From JBFXJF01 sp050175155 (GTDB taxonomy: Bacteria > Bacillota > Bacilli > Tepidibacillales > Tepidibacillaceae), in NCBI GenBank assembly GCA_050175155.1, contig JBFXJF010000009.1:26850-90849 (forward strand): a stretch of 64,000 bases of DNA, written 5' to 3'. Positions 44,683 to 53,917 of the stretch are shown piece after piece; the stretch's first letter is position 1; every line of letters begins with the position of its first letter. The position numbers and the translations under genes are program-made. Under the pieces are notes generated by a model. That model saw nothing but the letters and a program-made list of their open reading frames with translations, was not told the DNA's origin and did no database searches.

Positions 44683-45600
44683 TTATCCTACTAAAAGTTC
44701 AGGGTGAATAATTGCGTTATAAGTTTTGTCATTTGATAGTTGTCCATAATTTATGCCGACAAGAACATTCACTCTGCTAAAACTGTTTCCCTCGTCGACT
44801 TTTATCACCACCTTATCTGGTCTAATAGCCAAAATAAATTGCATTTTACTAGAAATACTTCTATATGGAACTATATGTATTCTAGACAACCAATAATTAT
44901 CTATCTTTTTAGAAATATGATCTAAAATATCTAAGTTGAATTGACCATCAATATAAGTTTCTTTAAAATAATCCGGAATAAAAGATTTTTCTCCTACATA
45001 GACAACCATAACAGGTTTTCTTGTGACTGGATCAAATAATCTATTCCCTGTATCAATTAATCCATTGTACTGGTAGATGTCATTATTAATATATATATCT
45101 ACGATTACAATCTTAGTAATAATGTCTGTTTTTCTTCTTATTGATTTAGAGGTATGATTAGAAAAATACCATATTCCGACAAAAGAAAATAAAATTATAG
45201 ATACCGCTATCATTGGATTTGGTGACCTGCTAATATATATGCCATTAACAACATCATGTTTTATGTTAAATAAGTATTGAATTGCAAATACTCCCCCACC
45301 CATAACGAATGAAATAAAATAAAAGGTAGTTAATGTTCTAAGAAATTGGATTAAATGTACAAAGCCGAAAGAGATTAAGATCATTACTATTGAAATAAAT
45401 ATCTTTGTAGACAATATATAGAGATTTTCTACTAGAGGAATAAAGAATATTAAAGTGTAAGAAGCACCCAACCCCGCACTAATTAATAGTCTCTTCTTTT
45501 TATATTGGAGTTGAAGTATTTTACTAGATGCTAATAAAATAAAATAATCTATTACAAAGTTTAGCAATAAAGTAATATCCAAATAAAATACCATAATCAT
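44683..45600 (-). CDS. spoIIGA: Sigma-E processing protease SpoIIGA
   Basis: A membrane aspartic protease that cleaves pro-sigma-E in the mother cell after a signal from the forespore protein SpoIIR. The N-terminal half has five hydrophobic segments (from FYLDITLLLNFVIDYFILLA in residues 5-24 to about 149). The C-terminal cytoplasmic domain carries the catalytic aspartate D183 in NGLIDTGNRLFDP. The ATG follows GGAGAG. It is the first gene of the spoIIGA-sigE pair. Confidence 0.96.
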   Translation of the reverse strand: MIMVFYLDITLLLNFVIDYFILLASSKILQLQYKKKRLLISAGLGASYTLIFFIPLVENLYILSTKIFISIVMILISFGFVHLIQFLRTLTTFYFISFVMGGGVFAIQYLFNIKHDVVNGIYISRSPNPMIAVSIILFSFVGIWYFSNHTSKSIRRKTDIITKIVIVDIYINNDIYQYNGLIDTGNRLFDPVTRKPVMVVYVGEKSFIPDYFKETYIDGQFNLDILDHISKKIDNYWLSRIHIVPYRSISSKMQFILAIRPDKVVIKVDEGNSFSRVNVLVGINYGQLSNDKTYNAIIHPELLVG

Positions 45601-45669
45601 TTCTCTCCAATATTTAAAAAAGTTAAATCGATTTTTATTAGTGATAATGAGCTATGAAAAAAATTATAT

Positions 45670-45730
45670 ATTATATATATATTCAAAGTCTGTCTAAACT
45701 TGCCGACAAGCTTCCACTTTTTTTGTCGAA
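45670..45730 (-). promoter_or_regulatory. Candidate Spo0A-controlled promoter of spoIIGA-sigE
   Basis: On the minus strand TTAGAC (45697-45692) and TATAAT (45675-45670) are 16 bases apart, giving a start near 45663. Read on the plus strand, TGTCGAA at 45724-45730 is a perfect Spo0A box and TGTCTAA at 45691-45697 matches six of seven and overlaps the -35. They have the same orientation and are 33 bases apart. In B. subtilis the spoIIG promoter is a Spo0A-activated sigma-A promoter, so this fits. Binding has not been tested. Confidence 0.62.
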
Positions 45731-45733
45731 GAA

Positions 45734-45767
45734 TAAAAAAAGTATCAAAGAAATCTCTTTGATACTT
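45734..45767 (-). terminator. Terminator after ftsZ
   Basis: A perfect 11-bp stem, AAGTATCAAAG (45740-45750) with CTTTGATACTT (45757-45767), has a six-base loop and a run of T residues on the minus strand below 45740. It lies 33 bases after the ftsZ stop and immediately upstream of the spoIIGA regulatory sites. Confidence 0.9.
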
Positions 45768-45800
45768 AACTCATTATAAAATTCAATTTTAGCAAGTGTG

Positions 45801-46883
45801 TTATTCAAAATCCGAATTATTCTGGTTATTTCTATTGCGCAAAAAAGTTGGTATATCTAAATTTTCATGACTGGCAGAGTTAAAAGGTTTGATATCTAGC
45901 TTGTCTTTTACTGATCTGATTTCTTCTCTTTTATGATCAAAACCAGTAGCTATAACCGTAATAATAATTTCATCTTTTAGCTCGTCGTTTATTACCGCAC
46001 CAAAAATCATATTCACTTCAGGATCTGAAGCTGAAGCAACTATATCAGCTGCTTGATTTACTTCATAAAGACTCAGATTAGAACCACCTGTAATATTCAT
46101 TAGTACACCTTTTGCTCCAGTAATCGATATCTCTAATATTGGACTAAAAATCGCCTTTTTAGCCGCATCAATTGCCCTATTTTCACCCGATGCAACTCCT
46201 ATTCCCATCAAAGCTGAACCTCTTTCAGTCATAATTGTCTTGACATCAGCAAAATCTAAATTAATTAATCCTGGAACAGCTATTAAATCGGATATTCCCT
46301 GTACTCCTTGACGAAGTATGTTATCAGCTTGCTTAAAAGCCTCAATCATCGGTGTATTTTTTTCTACTATTTCCAATAGACGGTCGTTTGGAATAATTAT
46401 TAACGTATCTACTTCTTTTTTTAATTCAGCAATTCCCAATTCCGCTTGTTTAGCTCTTTTCTTCCCTTCAAAAGAGAACGGTCTAGTCACAACTCCAACA
46501 GTTAATGCTCCTAAACTCTTTGCAATTTCAGCTATTATAGGAGCGGCCCCAGTCCCTGTTCCTCCACCCATTCCAGCAGTAACAAAGACCATGTCAGCAC
46601 CTTTTAAGTAATTCTCTAAATCTTTTCTACTCTCTTCTGCCGCTTTCTTACCTATATCAGGGTTAGCCCCTGCTCCTAACCCCCTAGTTATTTTACTTCC
46701 GATTTGAGACTTTATTTCAGCTAATGAATAGTGAAGGGCTTGCGCATCTGTATTAACTGCGATAAATTCAACGCCTTTAACTCCGTCTTCTATCATTCGA
46801 TTAACGGCATTACTACCTCCGCCACCTACGCCAATAACTTTTATCTTAGCATATTGTTCCGTATCCAGGTCAAACTCTAACAT
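45801..46883 (-). CDS. ftsZ: Cell division protein FtsZ
   Basis: The tubulin-like GTPase that forms the division ring. The 360-residue protein has the GTP-binding motifs IKVIGVGGGGSNAVNRM and GGGTGTGAAP and the T7 loop with NLDFADVKTIM. A short linker ends in the conserved C-terminal peptide LDIPTFLRNRN, which binds FtsA and SepF; both partners are encoded nearby. It follows ftsA by 46 bases and is closed by a strong terminator. Confidence 0.98.
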   Translation of the reverse strand: MLEFDLDTEQYAKIKVIGVGGGGSNAVNRMIEDGVKGVEFIAVNTDAQALHYSLAEIKSQIGSKITRGLGAGANPDIGKKAAEESRKDLENYLKGADMVFVTAGMGGGTGTGAAPIIAEIAKSLGALTVGVVTRPFSFEGKKRAKQAELGIAELKKEVDTLIIIPNDRLLEIVEKNTPMIEAFKQADNILRQGVQGISDLIAVPGLINLDFADVKTIMTERGSALMGIGVASGENRAIDAAKKAIFSPILEISITGAKGVLMNITGGSNLSLYEVNQAADIVASASDPEVNMIFGAVINDELKDEIIITVIATGFDHKREEIRSVKDKLDIKPFNSASHENLDIPTFLRNRNNQNNSDFE

Positions 46884-46929
46884 GTTATGTCCCCCTCACA
46901 ATTTCAGAAAAGCAGTATCATCTAAAATA

Positions 46930-48156
46930 TTAAACAAAATCTTTAAGCCATTCTTTAATTCGACTAATTAATTTCAAAGCATTTTTTTTAGGTTTTGAAG
47001 ATGTGCTGCCATATTTATTTTTTTTAATAACCTTTTTTGATGTTGATAGAATTATCCCAACTCCATTTATATAAGAAGGGTCCCTTACCCCAATAAAATC
47101 AGGGTAAGCTATTCTAACAGATGGTTTTAACTCTTCTTGTGCAATAGTTAATATTCCGTTCATAGAAGCAACTCCACCAGTAAGAACATATCCACCTGCT
47201 ATTTCTTTTGTATATCCTAATTTATTTACTTCATTACGTATAATTTGAAAAATCTCTACTACTCTGGGCTCAATAATATGTGCTAATTCAATTTGGTTAT
47301 ACTCTTTGTCGAAATTACTACCGATTCTAGGAACTCTGAACTTTATTTCTTGATTTGCCTCTTCAATACAAGCAACACCATATTTCACTTTTACTTGTTC
47401 AGCAATATTCATCTGAGTTTTTAAACCAATTGATATATCATTGGTTATATATTCACCACCAATGGGAATTACAACAGATTTTATCAAATCTCCGTGCTCA
47501 AAAATTGATATTTCTGTAGTACCCTTTCCTATATCAATCAAAACAATTCCAAGATTCATCTCATCTTTTGAAAGTGCAACTTGACTAGCAGCTAATGGCA
47601 TTAATACAAATCCAGCAATTTGAAGTTCTGATTTATCTAAAGTACGAATCAAATTGTGGATTATGGTTTTTGAACCCGTTATAATTGAACAGGTAACCTC
47701 TAGTCTTACACCAATCATTCCACTAGGATCTTTAATTCCTCCTAATCCATCTACAACGAATTCTTTAGGAACTACATCGATTATTTCTTTATTAGGAGGT
47801 AAAGCAATTACCTTAGAAGCCTGTACAACGCGTTCTATGTCCACCCCGTTAATTTCTCTATCATCACTAGAAACCGCAACAACCCCCTGGCTTAGTTGCA
47901 TTTCAATATGATTACCAGAAATTCCAACATATACCTCGTTGATATCGATTTCGACCATTCTCTCTGCGTTCTCAACAGCTTCACGTATAGCTTGTGCAGT
48001 CAAATCAATATCAACTATCGCACCTTTTTTTATACCTTCAGATTCAGAAATTCCAACCCCAATTATATGTAATACCCCATGACTAAACTCGCCAATGATT
48101 ACCCGAACATTGGATGTACCGATGTCTAAACTGACTATAAAGTCATTGCTGTTCAC
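46930..48156 (-). CDS. ftsA: Cell division protein FtsA
   Basis: An actin-like ATPase that anchors FtsZ filaments to the membrane. It begins FIVSLDIGTSNVRVIIGE (phosphate-1) and later has GIVLIDIGKGTTEISIF and GYVLTGGVASMNG. The C-terminal amphipathic membrane-targeting helix is LISRIKEWLKDFV. The GTG at 48156 is chosen, eight bases after AGGAGG, giving MNSNDFIVSLDIG, which matches the family. A GTG at 48165 lies within the ribosome-binding site. Confidence 0.97.
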   Translation of the reverse strand: MNSNDFIVSLDIGTSNVRVIIGEFSHGVLHIIGVGISESEGIKKGAIVDIDLTAQAIREAVENAERMVEIDINEVYVGISGNHIEMQLSQGVVAVSSDDREINGVDIERVVQASKVIALPPNKEIIDVVPKEFVVDGLGGIKDPSGMIGVRLEVTCSIITGSKTIIHNLIRTLDKSELQIAGFVLMPLAASQVALSKDEMNLGIVLIDIGKGTTEISIFEHGDLIKSVVIPIGGEYITNDISIGLKTQMNIAEQVKVKYGVACIEEANQEIKFRVPRIGSNFDKEYNQIELAHIIEPRVVEIFQIIRNEVNKLGYTKEIAGGYVLTGGVASMNGILTIAQEELKPSVRIAYPDFIGVRDPSYINGVGIILSTSKKVIKKNKYGSTSSKPKKNALKLISRIKEWLKDFV

Positions 48157-48194
48157 TCTTGGCACCTCCTCTATATAATCTATCTTTATTTTTA

Positions 48195-48223
48195 ACTATA
48201 ATAAAAAATTCAGCTTGTGCCAA
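48195..48223 (-). promoter_or_regulatory. Sigma-A promoter for ftsA-ftsZ
   Basis: TTGGCA (48223-48218) and TATAGT (48200-48195), each one mismatch from consensus, are 17 bases apart on the minus strand. This gives ftsAZ its own transcription start inside the division cluster, as is known in other Firmicutes. Confidence 0.7.
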
Positions 48224-48347
48224 GCCTAAAATAAAGAAATCATAATTAAAACATTCTCTAATAAATATTCAACAGAATCTTAATTGTCCCTTCTTTTTCA
48301 GGAATTTTTATCATAATTTTATTATTTGACTGAAAATATTAATAAAA

Positions 48348-49094
48348 CTATTGAAACTCCTCGAAGTAAATATTTTCAAACATATATATATCACCAATTT
48401 TAGAAGTTTTAGCTCTTAATTCTTCCTTTATTTCTGGATAAAGATTTAATTTTGAACTAAAATCATCTAAAACAAGATGAATTCTATATCCATCATTAGT
48501 AAAAATTAATAATTGGTCTTGATTGTATTCCTGTGGATTTTGTTGAATCTCAGAAATCTCTTTTAATACTGTAGGGTTAGTCATATTTAATTCTTCAATT
48601 AACTTCTTTAGAAGACTTGTGTCCTTCCAGTTAGTCACTAAAGGTCGACCAAAAATATCATTACTGTAATTTTTATAATATAACTGTCCATCTTCAAGAA
48701 TGGGAATCCATTTTGTATCAATTAATATATAAGCTAAAGTTTTTTTTTCTATGATGTTAATTAATAATTTCCCTGGGAACTCCTTCAAAACTTCAACATC
48801 TTTCACCTCTTCTAGATCCAGTAAATCCTCCTTAATGTTGGATTTACTTGCTAAGAAATAATACATTCCTTCATCTAGATTAGCCTGTAAGTATATATCT
48901 TCAATAGCTAACAAATTAAGACCAGTCAATTCTATCTCAGTAATCTTACTTATAGATGAATTCAAAAAAATAATAATAGCTATTAATAAAAAGAATAAAA
49001 AAATAAAAAATATTAACTTGTTTTTTTTTTTATTCACTTTATCCTTTCTACTTCTATATTTAATAGTAGTTTGAGCCGGATACATTGGTTTCAT
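48348..49094 (-). CDS. ftsQ: Cell division protein FtsQ/DivIB
   Basis: A bitopic divisome protein. A basic cytoplasmic N-terminus (about 1-27) is followed by one transmembrane helix (about 28-46). An extracytoplasmic POTRA domain then starts at ITEIELTGLNLLAIEDI, and a beta domain contains IEKKTLAYILID. With FtsL it regulates septal wall synthesis. The sequence is diverged but length (248), topology and position before ftsA support the call. It is preceded by a 217-base gap with a hairpin. Confidence 0.9.
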   Translation of the reverse strand: MKPMYPAQTTIKYRSRKDKVNKKKNKLIFFIFLFFLLIAIIIFLNSSISKITEIELTGLNLLAIEDIYLQANLDEGMYYFLASKSNIKEDLLDLEEVKDVEVLKEFPGKLLINIIEKKTLAYILIDTKWIPILEDGQLYYKNYSNDIFGRPLVTNWKDTSLLKKLIEELNMTNPTVLKEISEIQQNPQEYNQDQLLIFTNDGYRIHLVLDDFSSKLNLYPEIKEELRAKTSKIGDIYMFENIYFEEFQ

Positions 49095-49148
49095 TCCTTT
49101 TATAATATATGTATAGATAACCCTATTTGTTCTATGTGTAAATTAAAA

Positions 49149-49164
49149 CGGCATATATATGCCG
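49149..49164. terminator. Hairpin between murB and ftsQ, possible terminator
   Basis: A perfect 16-base palindrome CGGCATATATATGCCG forms an 8-bp stem. TTTTAATT follows on the minus strand and CATTTTTT on the plus strand. It is the only structured part of the 217-base gap between murB and ftsQ; the rest is A/T-rich and featureless to my reading. It may end some of the mur transcript. Confidence 0.5.
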
Positions 49165-49311
49165 CATTTTTTATCTAATTAACTAGATACATTTTATTTC
49201 TACTAATAGACTATTAAAATAGCGAAGTTTATATTTTTTTATTAATACAAATTTTTCTATAACTTCTATTATGAATAATTATATCATTGAATATCCCAAT
49301 TTCAATAACAA

Positions 49312-50226
49312 TTATTTTTCATCGCCTATCAACTCTACTTCAGTTATTAATTCAATATTATATTTTTCATATACTTTTTCTTTTATATAATTAATAAGGG
49401 CCAAAATGTCCTTAGATGTGGCATTACCAATGTTTACTATAAAATTCGAGTGAATAGTAGATATTTGAGCATCCCCAATTCGATAACCCTTCAAACCCAA
49501 CTCTTCTATTAACCTACCAGAATAATCGTTATTAGGATTTCTGAAAACACTGCCTGCACTAGGTAAGTTAAAAGGCTGTGTTTTAATTCTTCTTTCTTTA
49601 TTATTCACCATATCAGAGATAATTTTTTCTGTGTTCCCAGTTTCAAGTTTGAATATACTATCTATTACAATTGCTTTTTCTTTATGTAAAATTGATGATC
49701 GATAATCAAACTTAAAATCAACAACCGTCCATCTCTCAACTTCCCCATTTTCCAATAAAACTTCAGCTTCTTGTAGTATTTTTGATATATCTGAACCATG
49801 TGCACCTGCGTTTATTGAAACAGCACCACCAACAGTACCTGGAATCCCTGCGGCAAACTCTAATCCACTTAATCCATGTTTAGCTGCAATATTAGCAAGG
49901 TGAATTAAAGAAAATCCAGCACCTGCTGTAACCAAAGTGTTTTTTACTGAATATTGATTGAATCCATTACGTAAGGAAATAATCGCTCCGTCATATCCTT
50001 CGTCAGGTGCAAGAATATTGGACCCGTTACCAATCACTTTCCACTTAATGCTACCTTTCCTCAAAATCTCTAACGTATTAATTAACTCTTTCTTGTTTCT
50101 AGGTAAGATAAAAACTTTTGCCGGTCCGCCTATCCCCCATGAAGTATATTTAGATAACAGTTCATTTTCCTTAAATATAATATTATTAATATTTAATAGA
50201 TTTTTCCAATCTTTCAAAACTTTCAC
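49312..50226 (-). CDS. murB: UDP-N-acetylenolpyruvoylglucosamine reductase
   Basis: An FAD enzyme making UDP-MurNAc with NADPH. The 304-residue type II protein has YTSWGIGGPAKVF, the FAD segment GSNILAPDEGY, GIPGTVGGAVSINAGAHG and the catalytic-serine segment LPSAGSVFRNP. It follows murG by 28 bases. No murC gene lies beside it, although it often does in Clostridia. Confidence 0.96.
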   Translation of the reverse strand: MKVLKDWKNLLNINNIIFKENELLSKYTSWGIGGPAKVFILPRNKKELINTLEILRKGSIKWKVIGNGSNILAPDEGYDGAIISLRNGFNQYSVKNTLVTAGAGFSLIHLANIAAKHGLSGLEFAAGIPGTVGGAVSINAGAHGSDISKILQEAEVLLENGEVERWTVVDFKFDYRSSILHKEKAIVIDSIFKLETGNTEKIISDMVNNKERRIKTQPFNLPSAGSVFRNPNNDYSGRLIEELGLKGYRIGDAQISTIHSNFIVNIGNATSKDILALINYIKEKVYEKYNIELITEVELIGDEK

Positions 50227-50254
50227 CCATCTTTTATATAACTGTTATTTCAAA

Positions 50255-51352
50255 TTATTTATTTGATAGTAAAATTATTATCTCATTATATAATAACATA
50301 GCAGAATCCTTTATTCCTACGCTTTTTGCATTACTTGATAATACCTCATGATTTCTGATTACATCTTCAATAAAGTCTAATAAGATTTCACCGTTTAATT
50401 CCCTCTCCCTAATCATTTTTGCAGCACCTTGATTTTCTAACCATTGAGCATTTTTTTCTTGATGATTATTCGTTACATAGGGTGAAGGGATTAATATTGA
50501 TGGGATACCTAGAGCTGTAACTTCTGATAATGTAGAAGCACCTGCCCGACTTATAATTACATCGGAGATAGCAAGAATTTCTGGCATATTATAGAGGTAT
50601 GGGAAAATAGAAACATTTTCTATTTTTTGTTGTATCTTATTTACCTCTTCCATAATAGAATCGTAGTGTATATTCCCGGTTACAAATACAAAATGATAAT
50701 TTTCATATTCATTTAGTTTAGGCAACATCTCTAGAAAAGTATTATTTATCGCCTTTGCCCCTCGACTACCGCCAAAAATAAGTATTACTTTCTTACTAGA
50801 AGTTATATCCAAAAAATGATAACCCTTTTGTTTATCAGCTTTTATCACCTCAGTAGCACAAGGATTACCTGTAAGTTTAACTTTTTTTGTATTTTTAAAA
50901 TACTTTTTTGAACCCGCGAAACTTATACCAATAACATCTACATATTGGGAAAGAAATTTGTTTGTTAATCCAGGAATTACATTCTGCTCGTGAATTATTG
51001 TAGGTATTTTTAATTTGCTAGCAGCATAAAGAACTGGACCACATACAAAACCTCCTGTTCCGATTACAACATCCGGCTGAAAAGCTTGTATGTATTTTTT
51101 GGATAAACTTACACTCTTGAAAAACATATTAATAGTATGCAAATTTTCAATTGTAAGCTTTCTTTTAAAACCTTTAACATCAATTGTAGAAAAAGGAATA
51201 TTAATTTTGCTTACTATATCTTTCTCTAATCCAGCATCGGTGCCAATATATAAAAATTCAGCTTCTAAATCACGTCTTTTTATTTCATTAATAATAGCTA
51301 AAGCTGGATATATATGGCCACCAGTACCTCCTCCAGTAACAATATATTTCAT
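50255..51352 (-). CDS. murG: MurG, lipid II-forming N-acetylglucosaminyltransferase
   Basis: Adds GlcNAc to lipid I on the inner face of the membrane. The 365-residue GT-B enzyme has the N-terminal GGGTGGHIYPALAI, the VVIGTGGFVCGPVL loop, and the UDP-GlcNAc-binding ISRAGASTLSEV and PSPYVTNNHQEKNA in the C-terminal domain. It starts 15 bases after the ftsW/spoVE gene. Confidence 0.97.
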   Translation of the reverse strand: MKYIVTGGGTGGHIYPALAIINEIKRRDLEAEFLYIGTDAGLEKDIVSKINIPFSTIDVKGFKRKLTIENLHTINMFFKSVSLSKKYIQAFQPDVVIGTGGFVCGPVLYAASKLKIPTIIHEQNVIPGLTNKFLSQYVDVIGISFAGSKKYFKNTKKVKLTGNPCATEVIKADKQKGYHFLDITSSKKVILIFGGSRGAKAINNTFLEMLPKLNEYENYHFVFVTGNIHYDSIMEEVNKIQQKIENVSIFPYLYNMPEILAISDVIISRAGASTLSEVTALGIPSILIPSPYVTNNHQEKNAQWLENQGAAKMIRERELNGEILLDFIEDVIRNHEVLSSNAKSVGIKDSAMLLYNEIIILLSNK

Positions 51353-51367
51353 TCTACCATCCCCAAG

Positions 51368-52465
51368 TTAACGCGAATATCGCGAAATATTTAGTAAAAT
51401 ACCCATTGCAGTCAAGGTTAATACAAGTGAAGAACCCCCATAGCTTAATAATGGTAATGTTATTCCGGTAACTGGGAACATGCCTGTTACAACACCTATA
51501 TTAATAATTACTTGAATAGCAACCATCCCAACTATCCCGACAGCAAGAAAACTTCCAAAAAAATCAGGAGCAGTTATAGCTATCCTTAGTCCTCTCCAAA
51601 TTAAACTTATAAATAATAACAATACTGTAGAAGCTCCTATAAAACCAAGTTCCTCTGCCAAAATAGCAAAAATAAAATCTGTATGAGGTTCGGGAACATA
51701 AAAATACTTTTGTCTACTCATTCCTAAACCAAGTCCTAGTAATCCTCCTGGTCCTATAGCATATAAAGATTGAATTAATTGGTATCCTGCTCCAAGTGGA
51801 TCTTGCCAAGGGTCCAAAAAAGCTACGATTCTTGAAATCCTGTAAGGTGCGGCTAAAATCAAACCAATAAAGCCAACAATTCCAACAATAAGCATACCAC
51901 CTAAATATTTTGTGTTTGCACCGGCAGTATAAATCATTAATAAAACTGTCCCAGCTATAACTGTCACAGAGCCTAAATCGGGTTGCAACATTATTAATCC
52001 TATAGCTAGAGCTAGTATTAGTAACGGGGGAAGTATCCCTTTCCTAAAAGAATTCATCTTCTCTTGTTGCTCAGAAAATCTTCTTGCCAAAAAAATTATC
52101 ATCCCCAGTTTAAAAAATTCTGATGGCTGAATACCAAAAGTTCCAATTCCTAGCCAACTAGTTGCCCCGCCTCTTGTACTACCTACTCCAGGGATTAAAA
52201 CAATAATTAATAGAACAAAACAACTAATTAAACCCACTTTTGCCCATCGTTTCAATAGCCAATAATCAATATTCATCATTATGTACATAGACAATAAACC
52301 AACTAAAGCAAAAAGTAATTGCCGCTTAGTGTAATAGTACCAATCTCCCATCTCACTATATGCAATTATAGCGCTTGCACTATATACCATTATTATACCA
52401 ATCCCCAAAAGAAATAAAATAATTAAAACTAATTTCCAGTCAGGGTTTGTTCTATTTTTTACCAT
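51368..52465 (-). CDS. SEDS-family peptidoglycan polymerase FtsW/SpoVE
   Basis: A 365-residue polytopic protein with about ten helices that polymerises lipid II and works with a class B PBP. Conserved SEDS segments are GIGTFGIQPSEFFKLGMI, DPWQDPLGAGYQ, PEPHTDFIFAILAEELGF and the C-terminal LLSYGGSSLV. Position between murD and murG is that of spoVE in B. subtilis, but in Clostridia this gene may serve both vegetative septation and spore cortex. The ATG at 52465 follows AAGGGG; a TTG at 52483 precedes it without a site. Confidence 0.94.
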   Translation of the reverse strand: MVKNRTNPDWKLVLIILFLLGIGIIMVYSASAIIAYSEMGDWYYYTKRQLLFALVGLLSMYIMMNIDYWLLKRWAKVGLISCFVLLIIVLIPGVGSTRGGATSWLGIGTFGIQPSEFFKLGMIIFLARRFSEQQEKMNSFRKGILPPLLILALAIGLIMLQPDLGSVTVIAGTVLLMIYTAGANTKYLGGMLIVGIVGFIGLILAAPYRISRIVAFLDPWQDPLGAGYQLIQSLYAIGPGGLLGLGLGMSRQKYFYVPEPHTDFIFAILAEELGFIGASTVLLLFISLIWRGLRIAITAPDFFGSFLAVGIVGMVAIQVIINIGVVTGMFPVTGITLPLLSYGGSSLVLTLTAMGILLNISRYSR

Positions 52466-52543
52466 AATACACCCCTTAACCAACGAGTTTAAGAGGCTAG
52501 AAAATAATTAATAAATAAAGTACTAAAATTCTAAATTTAGCCT

Positions 52544-53917
52544 CTATTTATATTTATGTACAACCTCCTTAAACATTCTTCCTCTCTCTTCAAAAGAAGA
52601 AAACATATCCCAACTAGCGCAAGCTGGCGATAAAACAACATTATCTTCATTATTTGCCAAAGAAAGTGAAAGCTGCACAGCCTCAGTAACATTATCGACG
52701 GTGTATATGAATTCTATTCCTGCCATTATTCCAATTTCTTTTAACTTATTAGCTGTTTGACCAAATGTAATTAATATTTTGACCTGCTTATTAAATGGCT
52801 CTACCAATTCTAAAAAATCTATACCCCTATCTAATCCTCCGGCTAATAATATAATTGGTTTTTTAAACGAATTTAAAGCAGTTATTGTTGCTTGAGGATT
52901 AGTCGCCTTCGAATCATTGTAAAAAGAAACATGATCCTTAGTCATTAATACAAACTCTAGTCGATGTTCAACACCCTTAAAATTTTTTAACACTCTTCTA
53001 ATTGAATCAAAGTCAGCACCATATAATCTAGAAGCAATCAAAGCTGCTAATGCATTTTCTAAATGAGCCCCTTTAATAAATATATCATCTAAAGAAACAA
53101 CTTCCACTTCTTCATCGCCATCTATCCAATAAATTTTATTGTTCTCAATATAAGCGCCTTTCTTGATAGAGTCTTTTCCTTTAGTTGAAAAATAATATTT
53201 TTGACTATTAATAGTGCTCGTTAAATTCAAACATTCTTTACAATTCAAATTAAGTACGGCAAAATCTTTTTCGTTCTGGTTAATAAATATCTTACTCTTA
53301 GATAAAATATAGTCTTCAATAGTTCTATGGTAATCAAGATGTGCAGGGTAAATGTTAAGTAATATTGCTATATGTGGATGGAAACTTATCGTTCCTTTTA
53401 GTTGAAAAGAACTTAATTCCGCAACTAGTACTTCCTCTTTATTTATCAATAATGCTTGTTCACTAAGAACAATTCCGATATTCCCAGCTACAACTGGTTT
53501 AAATCCAGCCTCCTTAATTATTTCTCCAATTAATGTTGTGGTTGTAGTCTTTCCATTCGAGCCAGTAATTCCAATTATCGGTGCTTTTGATAATTCATAT
53601 GCAATTTCCACTTCGGTAATAATAGGAATATTAAGCAAAATTGCTTGCTTAATTGGAGCAATTGTATATGGTATTCCTGGATTTTTTATTAATAAGTAAA
53701 CATTTTTATCAATTAGATTTTCAGGGTGACCTCCACAAATAACTTCTATTCCCAAATCTACTAATTCTTTTTTTTCTGTACATTCATCTTGTTTAGCATC
53801 ATTTACTATTACTTGAGCCCCTAATTTATGTAGTATTTTAGCTATTGTTGTACCACTCTTTGCCAAGCCTAAAATAACTATCTTCTTACCCTTGTATTTT
53901 TTTATTATCTCATCCAT
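52544..53917 (-). CDS. murD: UDP-N-acetylmuramoylalanine-D-glutamate ligase
   Basis: An ATP-dependent Mur ligase adding D-glutamate. The N-terminal Rossmann domain begins KKIVILGLAKSG. The central ATP-binding loop is GITGSNGKTTTTTLIGE, with the conserved HLDYH, and the C-terminal domain has FYNDSKATNPQAT and ILLAGGLDRG. Length is 457 residues. Its start overlaps the mraY stop by one base (TAATG). Confidence 0.97.
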   Translation of the reverse strand: MDEIIKKYKGKKIVILGLAKSGTTIAKILHKLGAQVIVNDAKQDECTEKKELVDLGIEVICGGHPENLIDKNVYLLIKNPGIPYTIAPIKQAILLNIPIITEVEIAYELSKAPIIGITGSNGKTTTTTLIGEIIKEAGFKPVVAGNIGIVLSEQALLINKEEVLVAELSSFQLKGTISFHPHIAILLNIYPAHLDYHRTIEDYILSKSKIFINQNEKDFAVLNLNCKECLNLTSTINSQKYYFSTKGKDSIKKGAYIENNKIYWIDGDEEVEVVSLDDIFIKGAHLENALAALIASRLYGADFDSIRRVLKNFKGVEHRLEFVLMTKDHVSFYNDSKATNPQATITALNSFKKPIILLAGGLDRGIDFLELVEPFNKQVKILITFGQTANKLKEIGIMAGIEFIYTVDNVTEAVQLSLSLANNEDNVVLSPACASWDMFSSFEERGRMFKEVVHKYK

